Shown: in pieces, positions 1 through 6,684 of the stretch
Layout of the letters: every line of letters starts with the position of its first letter
Position numbering within the stretch: the stretch's first letter is position 1
DNA from: WLMZ01 sp043747765
GTDB lineage: Bacteria > Actinomycetota > Acidimicrobiia > Acidimicrobiales > Ilumatobacteraceae
Assembly (NCBI GenBank): GCA_043747765.1
Contig: JAYTOM010000539.1
Coordinates: 1 to 7,657, forward strand
Direction: 5' to 3'
DNA: 7,657 bases
Notes under the pieces: model-generated
Databases searched by the model: none
The model's input: only the letters and a program-made list of their open reading frames with translations
Told to the model about the DNA's origin: nothing
Translations under genes and position numbers: made by a program

Positions 1-108
1 CAGGACACTCCCGACGTGCGGATCGACCTGACCAGTTACACGACCGGGGCGGACCCCGCGCTGTTCGCCGCGCCGACCACGCCGGCCGCCACCACCATCG
101 CCGGCTGA
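1..108 (+). CDS. C-terminal fragment of an unidentified protein (5' end outside window)
   Basis: Reading frame 1 is open from the window edge to a TGA at 106-108 and gives 35 residues, beginning QDTPDVRIDLTSYTTG and ending TTPAATTIAG. Thirty-three of the 35 codons end in G or C, the same bias as the confirmed genes here, which is the main reason for calling it coding. The piece has a short beta-strand-like stretch (VRIDLTSY) followed by an Ala/Thr/Pro-rich tail. That would suit the end of an exported protein or lipoprotein, but no motif identifies the family. It is convergent with the amidohydrolase, with 81 bp between the two stops. Function is not assigned. Confidence 0.55.
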   Translation, partial: QDTPDVRIDLTSYTTGADPALFAAPTTPAATTIAG

Positions 109-189
109 TATGCCTGATGCGGTCTGCGACCGATACCTGGCGCGCCAGACGACCGATGTGGTCCATTCTGTCGCCAAGAACCGGCTGAG

Positions 190-1902
190 TCAGCGCGCGG
201 TGACCGTCGTGGTGTCCTTGCCGCTGCGCAACAGCGTGCCGGGACGGGCGTCGAGCATCTCGCCGTCGTGCACACACGGCACGCCGTTGACCAGCACGTG
301 GGCGATGCCGTTGGCCTCGCCGTAGACGCGACCAGCGCCGCCGGGCAGGTCGAACTTGGTGAAAACCTCGCCCGGGCCGATCCGGGTCGGGTCGAACACG
401 ACGATGTCGGCGGCGTTCCCAGCGGCCAGAACCCCTCGACCCCTCAGCCCGTAGAGCGCAGCCGGTGACCCGGTCAGGTAGTGAACGGCTTCCTCGAGGG
501 CGATTAGCGAACGGTCCACCGTCGTGCGCGCGATCAGCGTCGTCGCATAACTGAAGCTGTCGATCATGTCGAGATGCGCACCCGCATCGGATGCGCCGAC
601 GATGGCACGCGGATCGCGCCACACCTCGACACGCTTCTCCCAGCTCGCATCGGTCTGGCCGGAATCCAGGCTGGCGATCACCGTGTTCAGGTCGTCGTCG
701 ATGACGATGTCGCACAGCGCATCCCACGATGTCTTGCCGAGGGTGGTGGCGATCGTGCCGAGCGATTGACCCTCGTAGGGCTTCCACTGCTCGGAGAAGG
801 TTTCCAGCAAGGTGTAGCTGGCCCAGTTGGCGAGTGACTTCAGGCTCGTGGTGGGACTCTGGGCGAGCTCGTCCATGTGCTTGCGGCCGACGGGGTCACG
901 CACCATGGCCAGCTTGTCAGCCGGGGACAGAGCCATCAGCTTGTCCCAGCCAGGCAGGATGTCGAGGATGAAACCGCTGCGCAGATTGAGTCGCAGACGG
1001 AAGGTGTCGGGCAGGGTCAGCGCGAGCACGCGGCCGCCCTTTGCCTCGGCGATGTCGCCGCCAGTGAGTTGATGCTGGACCTGCTCCCAGTTCTGGGCCT
1101 GCACAGCGAGCAGGTTCCAGTTCAACGGACGGTTGGCAGCAACACTCATGTCGGCCATCAGATTGAACGTGTCGTCGCTGAACGGCCCGACCTGGGGAAT
1201 GAATTCCAGCGTCGTGCCCGGGTATTCGCCGACGATCGAGCAGAGCGCGAGCAGCTCTTCACGGCTTGCATGCCGCGACGGAACGGGGACACCGGTGTGG
1301 TCGTTGTGCGACGTCGACCACGTCGACGAGAATCCCATCCCTCCGGCTGCCAGGCCGTCTCGCAGCAGCGCCTTCATCTGCTCCAACTCGTCCGCGGTGG
1401 CGACCCGCTCGGTCGCTGCATCCTTCATCACGACCCGGCGGATCGCGGAGTGACCGACGAGAAATCCGGCGTTCGGCATCAACGTCCCATCGAGCCGGTC
1501 CAGATACTCGGCCGTACTACGCCAGTCCCACGGCACGCCTTGCTGCAACGACTCGAGCGGCATGCCCTCGACCCGGGCCAGCATCCGCATCAGGTAATCG
1601 CCGTCGTCCGGCGTGAGCGGCGCGATCGTGAACCCACAGTTGCCACCCATGACCGTCGTGACGCCGTGGAGGGGCGACGGGCTGAGCGACGTGTCCCAGA
1701 ACGCCTGGGCGTCGTAGTGGGTGTGGATGTCGATGAAGCCGGGCGAGACCACCTGATCCGTGGCGTCGATGGTCTGCGTGGCCGGCTCGCCGATGTCACC
1801 GATCCCGACGATTCGACCGTCTCGAATGCCGACATCACCGTGAACTCCGGCGGCGCCGGTGCCGTCGATGACCGTTCCACCCTTGATGACTACGTCCAAC
1901 AT
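190..1902 (-). CDS. Amidohydrolase, N-acyl-D-amino-acid deacylase (D-aminoacylase-like) family
   Basis: A 570-residue metal-dependent hydrolase of the amidohydrolase superfamily, expected in the cytoplasm and expected to cleave an amide such as an N-acyl-D-amino acid; the true substrate is unknown. The N-terminus MLDVVIKGGTVIDGTG and the C-terminal AAGNAADIVVFDP segment form the split beta-sandwich that flanks the TIM barrel. Visible metal-site motifs are H60-T-H62 (GFIDIHTHYDA), C89 in GGNCGF, and D439 in GASDAGAH, which matches the catalytic Asp position. The histidines normally found on barrel strands 5 and 6 of D-aminoacylases are not evident: the corresponding stretches read LEFIPQVG (near residue 232) and NWNLLAVQ (near 261). 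The start at 1902 is chosen because GGGAGG lies 6 nt upstream and the protein begins in the family's usual way; an in-frame GTG at 1956 would add 18 residues of untypical sequence. It is transcribed divergently from the DUF35-thiolase pair. The family call is firm; the substrate is not. Confidence 0.9.
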   Translation of the reverse strand: MLDVVIKGGTVIDGTGAAGVHGDVGIRDGRIVGIGDIGEPATQTIDATDQVVSPGFIDIHTHYDAQAFWDTSLSPSPLHGVTTVMGGNCGFTIAPLTPDDGDYLMRMLARVEGMPLESLQQGVPWDWRSTAEYLDRLDGTLMPNAGFLVGHSAIRRVVMKDAATERVATADELEQMKALLRDGLAAGGMGFSSTWSTSHNDHTGVPVPSRHASREELLALCSIVGEYPGTTLEFIPQVGPFSDDTFNLMADMSVAANRPLNWNLLAVQAQNWEQVQHQLTGGDIAEAKGGRVLALTLPDTFRLRLNLRSGFILDILPGWDKLMALSPADKLAMVRDPVGRKHMDELAQSPTTSLKSLANWASYTLLETFSEQWKPYEGQSLGTIATTLGKTSWDALCDIVIDDDLNTVIASLDSGQTDASWEKRVEVWRDPRAIVGASDAGAHLDMIDSFSYATTLIARTTVDRSLIALEEAVHYLTGSPAALYGLRGRGVLAAGNAADIVVFDPTRIGPGEVFTKFDLPGGAGRVYGEANGIAHVLVNGVPCVHDGEMLDARPGTLLRSGKDTTTVTAR

Positions 1903-1994
1903 CTCGGACCTCCCAGGTCGCTTGGATGTGACGTTAGGCCGCAGCGCCCCGTCCACGTTGCACCGAGAGGCCCGAATCTTGAAGACTGATCGTT
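1903..1994. promoter_or_regulatory. Divergent intergenic region between amidohydrolase and DUF35 gene
   Basis: These 92 bp separate two genes that read away from each other, so at least two promoters are expected here or just inside the genes. No convincing -35/-10 pair was found on either strand. A TTGCAC at 1958-1963 (plus) has no good -10 partner, and a TAACGT at 1931-1936 (minus) has no good -35 partner. The assignment rests on gene orientation only. Confidence 0.4.
1909..1914 (-). promoter_or_regulatory. Ribosome binding site of the amidohydrolase, inside a small inverted repeat
   Basis: GGGAGG on the minus strand, 6 nt before the ATG at 1902, fixes that start over the GTG at 1956. It lies inside the inverted repeat GACCT-CCC-AGGTC (plus strand 1907-1919), so the site could be partly masked by a 5-bp stem in the mRNA. 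A 3-nt loop and short stem make a strong effect uncertain. Confidence 0.7.
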
Positions 1995-2390
1995 GTGTCC
2001 GAACAGATCCCTTTCGTCGATTATCTCCAGCTCGGTGAGCACCCTCACCTCATCGCCAACGAGTGCACGAAATGCGGGGCCCGATACTTCGATCGGCGCA
2101 ACGCGTGTGCGTCGTGCTTCCAGACCGAATTCAAGAAGGTCGACGTCGCCACGTCCGGCATCGTCAAGTCGTTCACGATCGTCGCGTTCGCGGCTCCGGG
2201 CATCCCCGTGCCCTTCGTCTCGGCCATCGTCGACTGCGACGGCACCAGCGTCCGCGGCAATCTGACCAACGTGGCCGCCGACCCCGAGCACGTCACGCTC
2301 GGCATGAAGGTGCAGCTGACGACGGTGCCGATCGGCGCCGACGAGGCGGGCACAGAGGCGATCAACTTCGCCTTCGAGCCAGCCGCCTGA
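1995..2390 (+). CDS. Zinc-ribbon / OB-fold (DUF35) thiolase partner protein
   Basis: A 131-residue protein with a rubredoxin-like zinc ribbon followed by an OB-fold, the DUF35 architecture. The ribbon cysteines are C24, C27, C38 and C41 (CTKCG and CASC, spaced CX2C-X10-CX2C). The OB-fold runs from about residue 50 to the end. Proteins of this family are not enzymes on their own. They bind thiolase-superfamily partners: the archaeal acetoacetyl-CoA thiolase/HMG-CoA synthase complex and the actinobacterial Ltp2-ChsH2 steroid aldolase are known cases, where DUF35 helps bind or pass on the CoA substrate. The thiolase gene lies 95 bp downstream on the same strand, which supports that role. The start is a GTG with only a weak purine stretch (GAAGA, 1981-1985) upstream; it is chosen because PFVDYL follows near the N-terminus as is usual and no ATG precedes the ribbon. 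Confidence 0.88.
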   Translation: MSEQIPFVDYLQLGEHPHLIANECTKCGARYFDRRNACASCFQTEFKKVDVATSGIVKSFTIVAFAAPGIPVPFVSAIVDCDGTSVRGNLTNVAADPEHVTLGMKVQLTTVPIGADEAGTEAINFAFEPAA

Positions 2391-2473
2391 TTTCGTAGTT
2401 CTTTTGTACCATTTCGACGTGGCACACAGCACCAGGAAAAGCATCAGCACACACCGCAGCACGACCTCTGAGC

Positions 2474-2479
2474 AAGGAG
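2474..2479 (+). promoter_or_regulatory. Ribosome binding site of the thiolase
   Basis: AAGGAG lies 6 nt before the ATG at 2486 and supports that start. The 95-bp gap after the DUF35 gene is fairly A/T-rich near 2391-2415 and could carry a second promoter, but no clear -10/-35 pair was found. Confidence 0.75.
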
Positions 2480-2485
2480 CCTGAC

Positions 2486-3688
2486 ATGGCCAGCGACAAT
2501 ATTTGGATCCTCGGGATCAACATGACCAAGTTCGGCAAGCACCTCGACAAAGACGTCGTCGACCTTGCGTCGCAGGCCGTGATGGCCGCGCTCGCCGATG
2601 GTGGCGTAACGATGGCCGACATGGGCGTCATCGCCGGTGGCAACCTGATGGGCGCCGGCAGCATCGCCCAGAGCGTGCAGAAGCAAGTCGGCCAGACCGG
2701 CATCCCCGCCTACAACGTCAGCAACGCATGCGCCACCGGCGCCACCGCGTTGCGCGTCGCGATCATGTCGATCAAAGCCGGCGAGTGCGACATGGGCCTC
2801 GCCTTCGGTGTCGAGAAGCTGTCCGGCGTGGGCCTGCTCTCCGGCGGAAGCCGCAAGACCGACAGCAACACCTGGACCCCGTCCGGTCGCTACGGCGCCG
2901 TTGCGGGCACCGACGGTCGGATCGGCACCGACACGATGCCCGGCGTCTTCGCCCAGGTCGGCATGGAATACGCGCACAAGTACGGCGGTGTCGACTTCGA
3001 CACGTTCGCCAAGATCAGCGAGAAGAACCACGCACACAGCACGCTCAACCCGTTGGCCGCGTATTCGAAGCGCTTCACCCTCGACGAGATCAAGAACGAC
3101 ATGATGATCTCGTACCCGAACACCCGCCCGATGTGCTCCGCCAACTGTGATGGTGCAGCCGCTGCAGTCGTCGTCTCCGACGCCAAGCTGAAGACGTTGT
3201 CGCTCGAGCAGCAGCGCCGGGCCGTCAAGGTCTCGGCGTCCATCCTCACGTCGGATCCGTGGCAGGAAGCCTGCCAGGTGCTGCCGGACGTGAACACCCT
3301 CACCCGCCGAGCCGCAGAGCAGGCCTACGCGATGGCCGGGGTCGGTCCGGAAGACCTCGACCTCGTCGAACTGCACGACTGCTTCGCCACCGCTGAACTG
3401 GTGCACTACGACAACCTGATGCTCTGTGCACCGGGCGAGGCCGGCGCATTCTTCGACAGCGGCGCCACTTGGCGTGACGGCAAGACCCCGGTCAACGTCT
3501 CCGGCGGCCTCGAGAGCAAAGGTCACCCGATTGCAGCGACAGGCATCGCCAACATCTGGGAGGTCTGCCATCACCTCCGCGGCGAGGCCGGCGACCGCCA
3601 GATCGAAGGCGCCAAGGTCGGCCTGGCCCACGTCATCGGCCTCGGTTCGGCCTGTGGCATCCACATCCTGGAGAAGTCCGGCGTCTGA
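2486..3688 (+). CDS. SCP-x-like thiolase (acetyl-CoA acetyltransferase / lipid-transfer-type thiolase)
   Basis: A 400-residue thiolase-superfamily protein that closely follows the thiolase domain of sterol carrier protein X, which cleaves 3-oxoacyl-CoA by thiolysis. Landmarks are the N-terminal ILGINMTKFG, the nucleophilic cysteine C82 in SNACATGATAL, the H297-D298-C299-F motif (ELHDCFATAEL), and H347 in GGLESKGHPIAATG. The region LRGEAGDRQIEGAKVGLAH is also typical of SCP-x. The C-terminal glycine loop is unusual: GLGSACGIHIL stands where SCP-x has GIGGA, so one glycine is serine and a cysteine (C390) lies two residues on. Because Cys82, His297, Cys299 and His347 are all present, true thiolysis is more likely than the tyrosine-based retro-aldol reaction of Ltp2. 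There is no C-terminal SCP2 domain; length is normal for a stand-alone domain. It probably forms a complex with the DUF35 protein encoded upstream. Substrate chain type is unknown. Confidence 0.9.
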   Translation: MASDNIWILGINMTKFGKHLDKDVVDLASQAVMAALADGGVTMADMGVIAGGNLMGAGSIAQSVQKQVGQTGIPAYNVSNACATGATALRVAIMSIKAGECDMGLAFGVEKLSGVGLLSGGSRKTDSNTWTPSGRYGAVAGTDGRIGTDTMPGVFAQVGMEYAHKYGGVDFDTFAKISEKNHAHSTLNPLAAYSKRFTLDEIKNDMMISYPNTRPMCSANCDGAAAAVVVSDAKLKTLSLEQQRRAVKVSASILTSDPWQEACQVLPDVNTLTRRAAEQAYAMAGVGPEDLDLVELHDCFATAELVHYDNLMLCAPGEAGAFFDSGATWRDGKTPVNVSGGLESKGHPIAATGIANIWEVCHHLRGEAGDRQIEGAKVGLAHVIGLGSACGIHILEKSGV

Positions 3689-3698
3689 CGTCGCACTG

Positions 3699-3730
3699 CC
3701 GAAGCCCCTCGACCGAAGCCCCTCGACCGA
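3699..3730. repeat. 14-bp tandem duplication between convergent genes
   Basis: The unit CCGAAGCCCCTCGA occurs twice without gap (3699-3712 and 3713-3726) and is followed by a further CCGA. It fills over half of the 59-bp spacer between the thiolase stop and the M24 peptidase stop. It forms no clear stem-loop and has no T-run, so it is not called as a terminator. Confidence 0.85.
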
Positions 3731-3747
3731 GACCAGTTCCGGACCAA

Positions 3748-4884
3748 TCACACGTCGAGCGAGACAAGCTCGTGGTTGGCGACGTTCATCGGAACGGGGC
3801 CGACGTCGGTCGCGATGATGATGTCCTCGAGTCGCATTCCCCACTTTCCTTCCACATAGATACCGGGCTCCACGCTGTAGGCGTGGCCGGCAGCGAGCGG
3901 CAACGAGTTGCCTTCGACGATGTACGGATCTTCGTGAGCATCGAGACCGATGCCGTGGCCGGTGCGGTGGAAGAAGTACTCGCCGAACCCGGCGTCGGTG
4001 ATGATCCGTCGGGCGATGCGATCGACTTCTTCGCACGGGGTGCCGACCGTGCCGGCAACGGCCGCAGCACGCTGCGCTTCGTGCAGGACGGCATACGCGT
4101 CGGCGATCTCCGGTGGCGGCGTACCGAGGTAGACACACCGAGTGATGTCGCTGCAGTAGCCGTTCATCGTGCCGCCGAAGTCACACAGCAGGATCTCGTC
4201 CTCGGCGATGACCCGCTCGCCGGCCGAATGGTGCGGTGACGCAGCGTTCGAGCCGGCGGCGACGATTGCGAAGTTCGTCACCTGGTGTCCCTCGGCGACG
4301 ATCCGTTCTGACAGATCGGCCGAGACCTCGGCCTCGGTGCGTCCGACAAGTGGGATCTCGCCGGCCTGCAACTGGGCTGCAATCCGGTCCACGGCAGCAC
4401 CAGCCGCCCTCAACGCGGCAATCTCGCCAGCATCCTTCGTCATCCGCATCGACGTGACGACATCGGCCCGGCTGTAATGCGCGGCTGGCAACAGTGGCAG
4501 CAGTTCGACCAGGAAACGCGCCCACATCTGGTCACCGACAGCCACCGTGTCGGCCCGGCCGGCCTGCTTGGCCAGGGCGGCGACGATCTCGACCGGATTC
4601 TCGGATTCGCCCCACGGATGGATCTCGAACACGCCGGGCTGCGGTGTGACGCGAGCAGCTTCCATGCGGGGAACCACCAGTCGGGCCTCACCGTCGCGGG
4701 GTACGACCAACATCGTCAACCGCTCGAGGGGCATCGCGTTGTAGCCGGTGATGTACGGAAGGTCGAGCCCGAGCGAGAGCAGGAGCAGGTCGATGCCCTT
4801 GGCATCCATCTGAGCCCTGGCCCGAGCCATCCGGTCGACGTAGACGGCAGTGGCGAGAGGAGCGGCAGCACCAGCGGTGTTCAT
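3748..4884 (-). CDS. M24-family metallopeptidase (Xaa-Pro dipeptidase / aminopeptidase P-like)
   Basis: A 378-residue cytoplasmic protein with a creatinase-like N-terminal domain (about 1-150) and a pita-bread catalytic domain (about 155-378). All five dinuclear-metal ligands of the M24 family are present: D235 (LLCDFGG), D246 (YCSDITR), H310 (HRTGHGIGL), E339 (YSVEPGIY) and E353 (MRLEDI). H218-H219 in SPHHSAG occupies the conserved upstream histidine region. Family members remove N-terminal residues before proline or cleave Xaa-Pro dipeptides, but some M24 proteins act on other amides, so the exact substrate is open. The length is normal. The ATG at 4884 is chosen from the protein's N-terminal pattern; no Shine-Dalgarno sequence is visible and a 6-bp inverted repeat sits just upstream. 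It lies 66 bp after the LipB-LipA gene on the same strand, so it may be the operon's last gene, and it is convergent with the thiolase. Confidence 0.9.
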   Translation of the reverse strand: MNTAGAAAPLATAVYVDRMARARAQMDAKGIDLLLLSLGLDLPYITGYNAMPLERLTMLVVPRDGEARLVVPRMEAARVTPQPGVFEIHPWGESENPVEIVAALAKQAGRADTVAVGDQMWARFLVELLPLLPAAHYSRADVVTSMRMTKDAGEIAALRAAGAAVDRIAAQLQAGEIPLVGRTEAEVSADLSERIVAEGHQVTNFAIVAAGSNAASPHHSAGERVIAEDEILLCDFGGTMNGYCSDITRCVYLGTPPPEIADAYAVLHEAQRAAAVAGTVGTPCEEVDRIARRIITDAGFGEYFFHRTGHGIGLDAHEDPYIVEGNSLPLAAGHAYSVEPGIYVEGKWGMRLEDIIIATDVGPVPMNVANHELVSLDV

Positions 4885-4885
4885 C

Positions 4886-4907
4886 GACCCATTCTGCCGT
4901 CTGGGTC
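4886..4907. repeat. Inverted repeat just upstream of the M24 peptidase start
   Basis: GACCCA (4886-4891) and TGGGTC (4902-4907) are perfect inverted arms separated by 10 nt. In the minus-strand mRNA this puts a hairpin directly before the ATG at 4884, where a ribosome binding site would be expected. It has no following T-run, so it is not a classical terminator. A role in translation control or protein binding is only inference. Confidence 0.5.
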
Positions 4908-4950
4908 AGCCGCGCGAAGAGCCATCGCGTAGTTTCGGCGGGAGCGACGT

Positions 4951-6684
4951 TCAGCCCGTGCGAATGCTGACGCTGTCGGCCGACTGGCGCGCGTGATAGC
5001 TGCTGCGCGTCAGCGGGCTGGACTCGACATGTCCGATTCCGAGCGATTCTCCGAGGACCTTCCAGCGTTGGAATTCTGCGGGGTCGACCCAACGATGCAC
5101 CGGGAGATGATTCGTCGTCGGTCGCAGGTACTGCCCGATCGTGACGATTTCGACGCCGATCGACGCGAGGTCCGACAACACGCCATCGACCTCGGCGACG
5201 GTCTCGCCCATGCCGACGACGAGCCCGGACTTCACGTTCAATCCGGCAGCCTTGGCCTGGGCGAGGACGCTGAGGCTGCGCGCATACCCGGCCGACGGCC
5301 GGACCGCACGTTGCAGCCGCGGGACCGTTTCCATGTTGTGGTTCAACACGTCGGGTCGGGCCCGGAACAGCAGGCCGAGCGACGTCGGGTCGCCCTTGCC
5401 ATCGGAGATCAGCGTCTCGATCCGGGTGGCCGGACGGGCCAACCGGATGGCTTCGACACAGGCCGCGACGTGAGCCATTCCGCCGTCGGCCAGATCATCG
5501 CGAGCCACCATCGTCAGCACGGCATGGGCGAGGTCCATTCGTACGACTGCCTCGGCCACTCGCGCGGGTTCATCGGCGTCGGGCGCCAGCGGCTTGTTCG
5601 TGTCGACCAGACAGAAGCCACATGCACGGGTGCACCGTTCCCCGAGCACCATGAACGTCGCTGTGCCATCGGCCCAGCATTCGCTGAGATTCGGGCATCC
5701 CGCTTCCTCACAGACGGTGATCAGATTCAGATCGCGCACCGTCTTTTTGAGGGCGAGGACATCGGCGCCATGATGCAGTTTCGGACGCAGCCATTCTGGT
5801 TTGCGGGCCGCGATGGCCACCGATTCGGTGACCCCCGCACTGTTCAACCGGGCCTGCAATCGCACTGCGACACCCGCGACACCAGCGACACCAGCGACAC
5901 CAGCGATGTGGTCGTCCGCCGTTCGAACCACGTGACCGGGGCCCTCGCCGCGCGAGAACGCGGACAGGTCGTCGGGTCGGTGCATCCACGCGACATCCTG
6001 TCGTTCGACGCCGCTCCCCCATCGCTGCGCTGCGAGTCGGGCCACGACATCGACGACCTCGTGCATCGACGTCGCGACGCCCTCTTCGGCCAGTGACGTG
6101 ACCGGACGATCGGCGATGCCACACGGAATGATGTAGTCGCGCAGGTAGCGCATGTCGGTGGTCACGTTCAGCGCGAACCCGTGCATCGTGCGGCCGCGCG
6201 AGACCCGCACACCAATGGCACAGATCTTTCGCGGCGTTCGCCCGCCGGCACCGTCGGGGTCCAGCCACACCCCTGGGTAGCCGTCGAGACGGCCGGCATT
6301 CGACAGGCCGAGTTCCGCCAGCGCATCGATGACGAGCTGTTCGACGGAACAGACGTGGGCAACCGAATCGGCCGGACCCGCCTGCCCCCCGTGCTTGGGT
6401 GGCAGGGACAGAATCGGGTAGCCGACCAGCTGGCCGGGGCCGTGATAGGTGACATCGCCGCCGCGATTGACAGCGACCAGTTCTGCGCCGACCTCGCCAG
6501 GGTCGACGAGAACGTTGACGGACAGGTCAGCGCGCGGGCCGTGGGTGAAGACGTGCCGATGCTCGAGCAACAGCAGATGGTTCTGCGTGCCGTGGCGGAA
6601 CAGCGATTCTTGAACCGCGAGTGCTTCTCGATATGGAACGCGACCGAGCCACCGCACGTGCAGCAGCTCGGCGGTGTCGGCCAT
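4951..6684 (-). CDS. lipB/lipA: Fused octanoyltransferase-lipoyl synthase (LipB-LipA)
   Basis: One uninterrupted 577-residue ORF carries both enzymes of de novo protein lipoylation. Residues about 1-225 are LipB, which moves octanoyl from acyl carrier protein to the lipoyl-domain lysine: R74-G-G-D-V-T-Y-H-G-P-G-Q85, K153 (RKICAIG), MHGFALN, and the acyl-carrying C188 (IIPCGIADRP). Residues about 290-577 are LipA, the radical-SAM enzyme that inserts two sulfurs: C325, C330 and C336 (CX4CX5C) bind the auxiliary cluster, C351, C355 and C358 (CX3CX2C) bind the SAM cluster, and RSSYHA at 560-565 supplies the conserved serine region. Both halves look complete and active. The linker (about 226-289) contains AGVAGVAGVAGVAV, encoded by a 9-bp tandem repeat. 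The ATG at 6684 overlaps the E2 stop as TGATG, implying translational coupling. GGAG at 6697-6700 is 12 nt upstream. lipB and lipA are usually separate adjacent genes in actinobacteria. Confidence 0.95.
   Translation of the reverse strand: MADTAELLHVRWLGRVPYREALAVQESLFRHGTQNHLLLLEHRHVFTHGPRADLSVNVLVDPGEVGAELVAVNRGGDVTYHGPGQLVGYPILSLPPKHGGQAGPADSVAHVCSVEQLVIDALAELGLSNAGRLDGYPGVWLDPDGAGGRTPRKICAIGVRVSRGRTMHGFALNVTTDMRYLRDYIIPCGIADRPVTSLAEEGVATSMHEVVDVVARLAAQRWGSGVERQDVAWMHRPDDLSAFSRGEGPGHVVRTADDHIAGVAGVAGVAGVAVRLQARLNSAGVTESVAIAARKPEWLRPKLHHGADVLALKKTVRDLNLITVCEEAGCPNLSECWADGTATFMVLGERCTRACGFCLVDTNKPLAPDADEPARVAEAVVRMDLAHAVLTMVARDDLADGGMAHVAACVEAIRLARPATRIETLISDGKGDPTSLGLLFRARPDVLNHNMETVPRLQRAVRPSAGYARSLSVLAQAKAAGLNVKSGLVVGMGETVAEVDGVLSDLASIGVEIVTIGQYLRPTTNHLPVHRWVDPAEFQRWKVLGESLGIGHVESSPLTRSSYHARQSADSVSIRTG
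5867..5902. repeat. 9-bp tandem repeat encoding the LipB-LipA linker
   Basis: Four consecutive units of GCGACACCA (the first ends in C instead of A) occupy 5867-5875, 5876-5884, 5885-5893 and 5894-5902. Read on the minus strand they encode Gly-Val-Ala triplets at about residues 262-273 of the fused protein. Because the unit is a multiple of three, gain or loss of units changes linker length without breaking the frame. Confidence 0.93.

Noticed and set aside
137..148. Perfect 12-bp palindrome CTGGCGCGCCAG between the convergent stops near 108 and 190
   Set aside because: With a realistic loop only a 4-bp stem remains and there is no T-run, so it is not supported as a terminator.
36..275. Minus-strand ORF across the convergent spacer at the left end
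   Set aside because: It overlaps the 3' end of the amidohydrolase in another frame and opposes the plus-strand fragment at 1-108, which has the better codon bias.
1903..1956. Upstream GTG start at 1956 for the amidohydrolase
   Set aside because: It would add 18 untypical residues, while the ATG at 1902 has a good GGGAGG site 6 nt away and matches the usual family start.
877..1989. Long plus-strand ORF (370 codons) opposite the amidohydrolase
   Set aside because: It is antisense to a gene with clear catalytic motifs, its translation is Arg/His/Gly-rich with no family pattern, and long antisense frames are common in GC-rich DNA.
2444..4138. Long minus-strand ORF (564 codons) opposite the thiolase and running into the peptidase gene
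   Set aside because: It crosses two genes with firm family assignments and has low-complexity Arg/Val/Gly/Asp-rich translation, as expected of a shadow frame.
5818..5865. Separate internal starts for LipA (GTG codons at 5863-5865 and 5818-5820)
   Set aside because: Neither has a convincing ribosome binding site and there is no stop between the halves, so a fusion is simpler. Internal initiation cannot be fully excluded.
4993..6096. Plus-strand ORF (367 codons) opposite the LipB-LipA gene
   Set aside because: It is antisense to conserved LipA and LipB motifs, and its translation shows no domain pattern.
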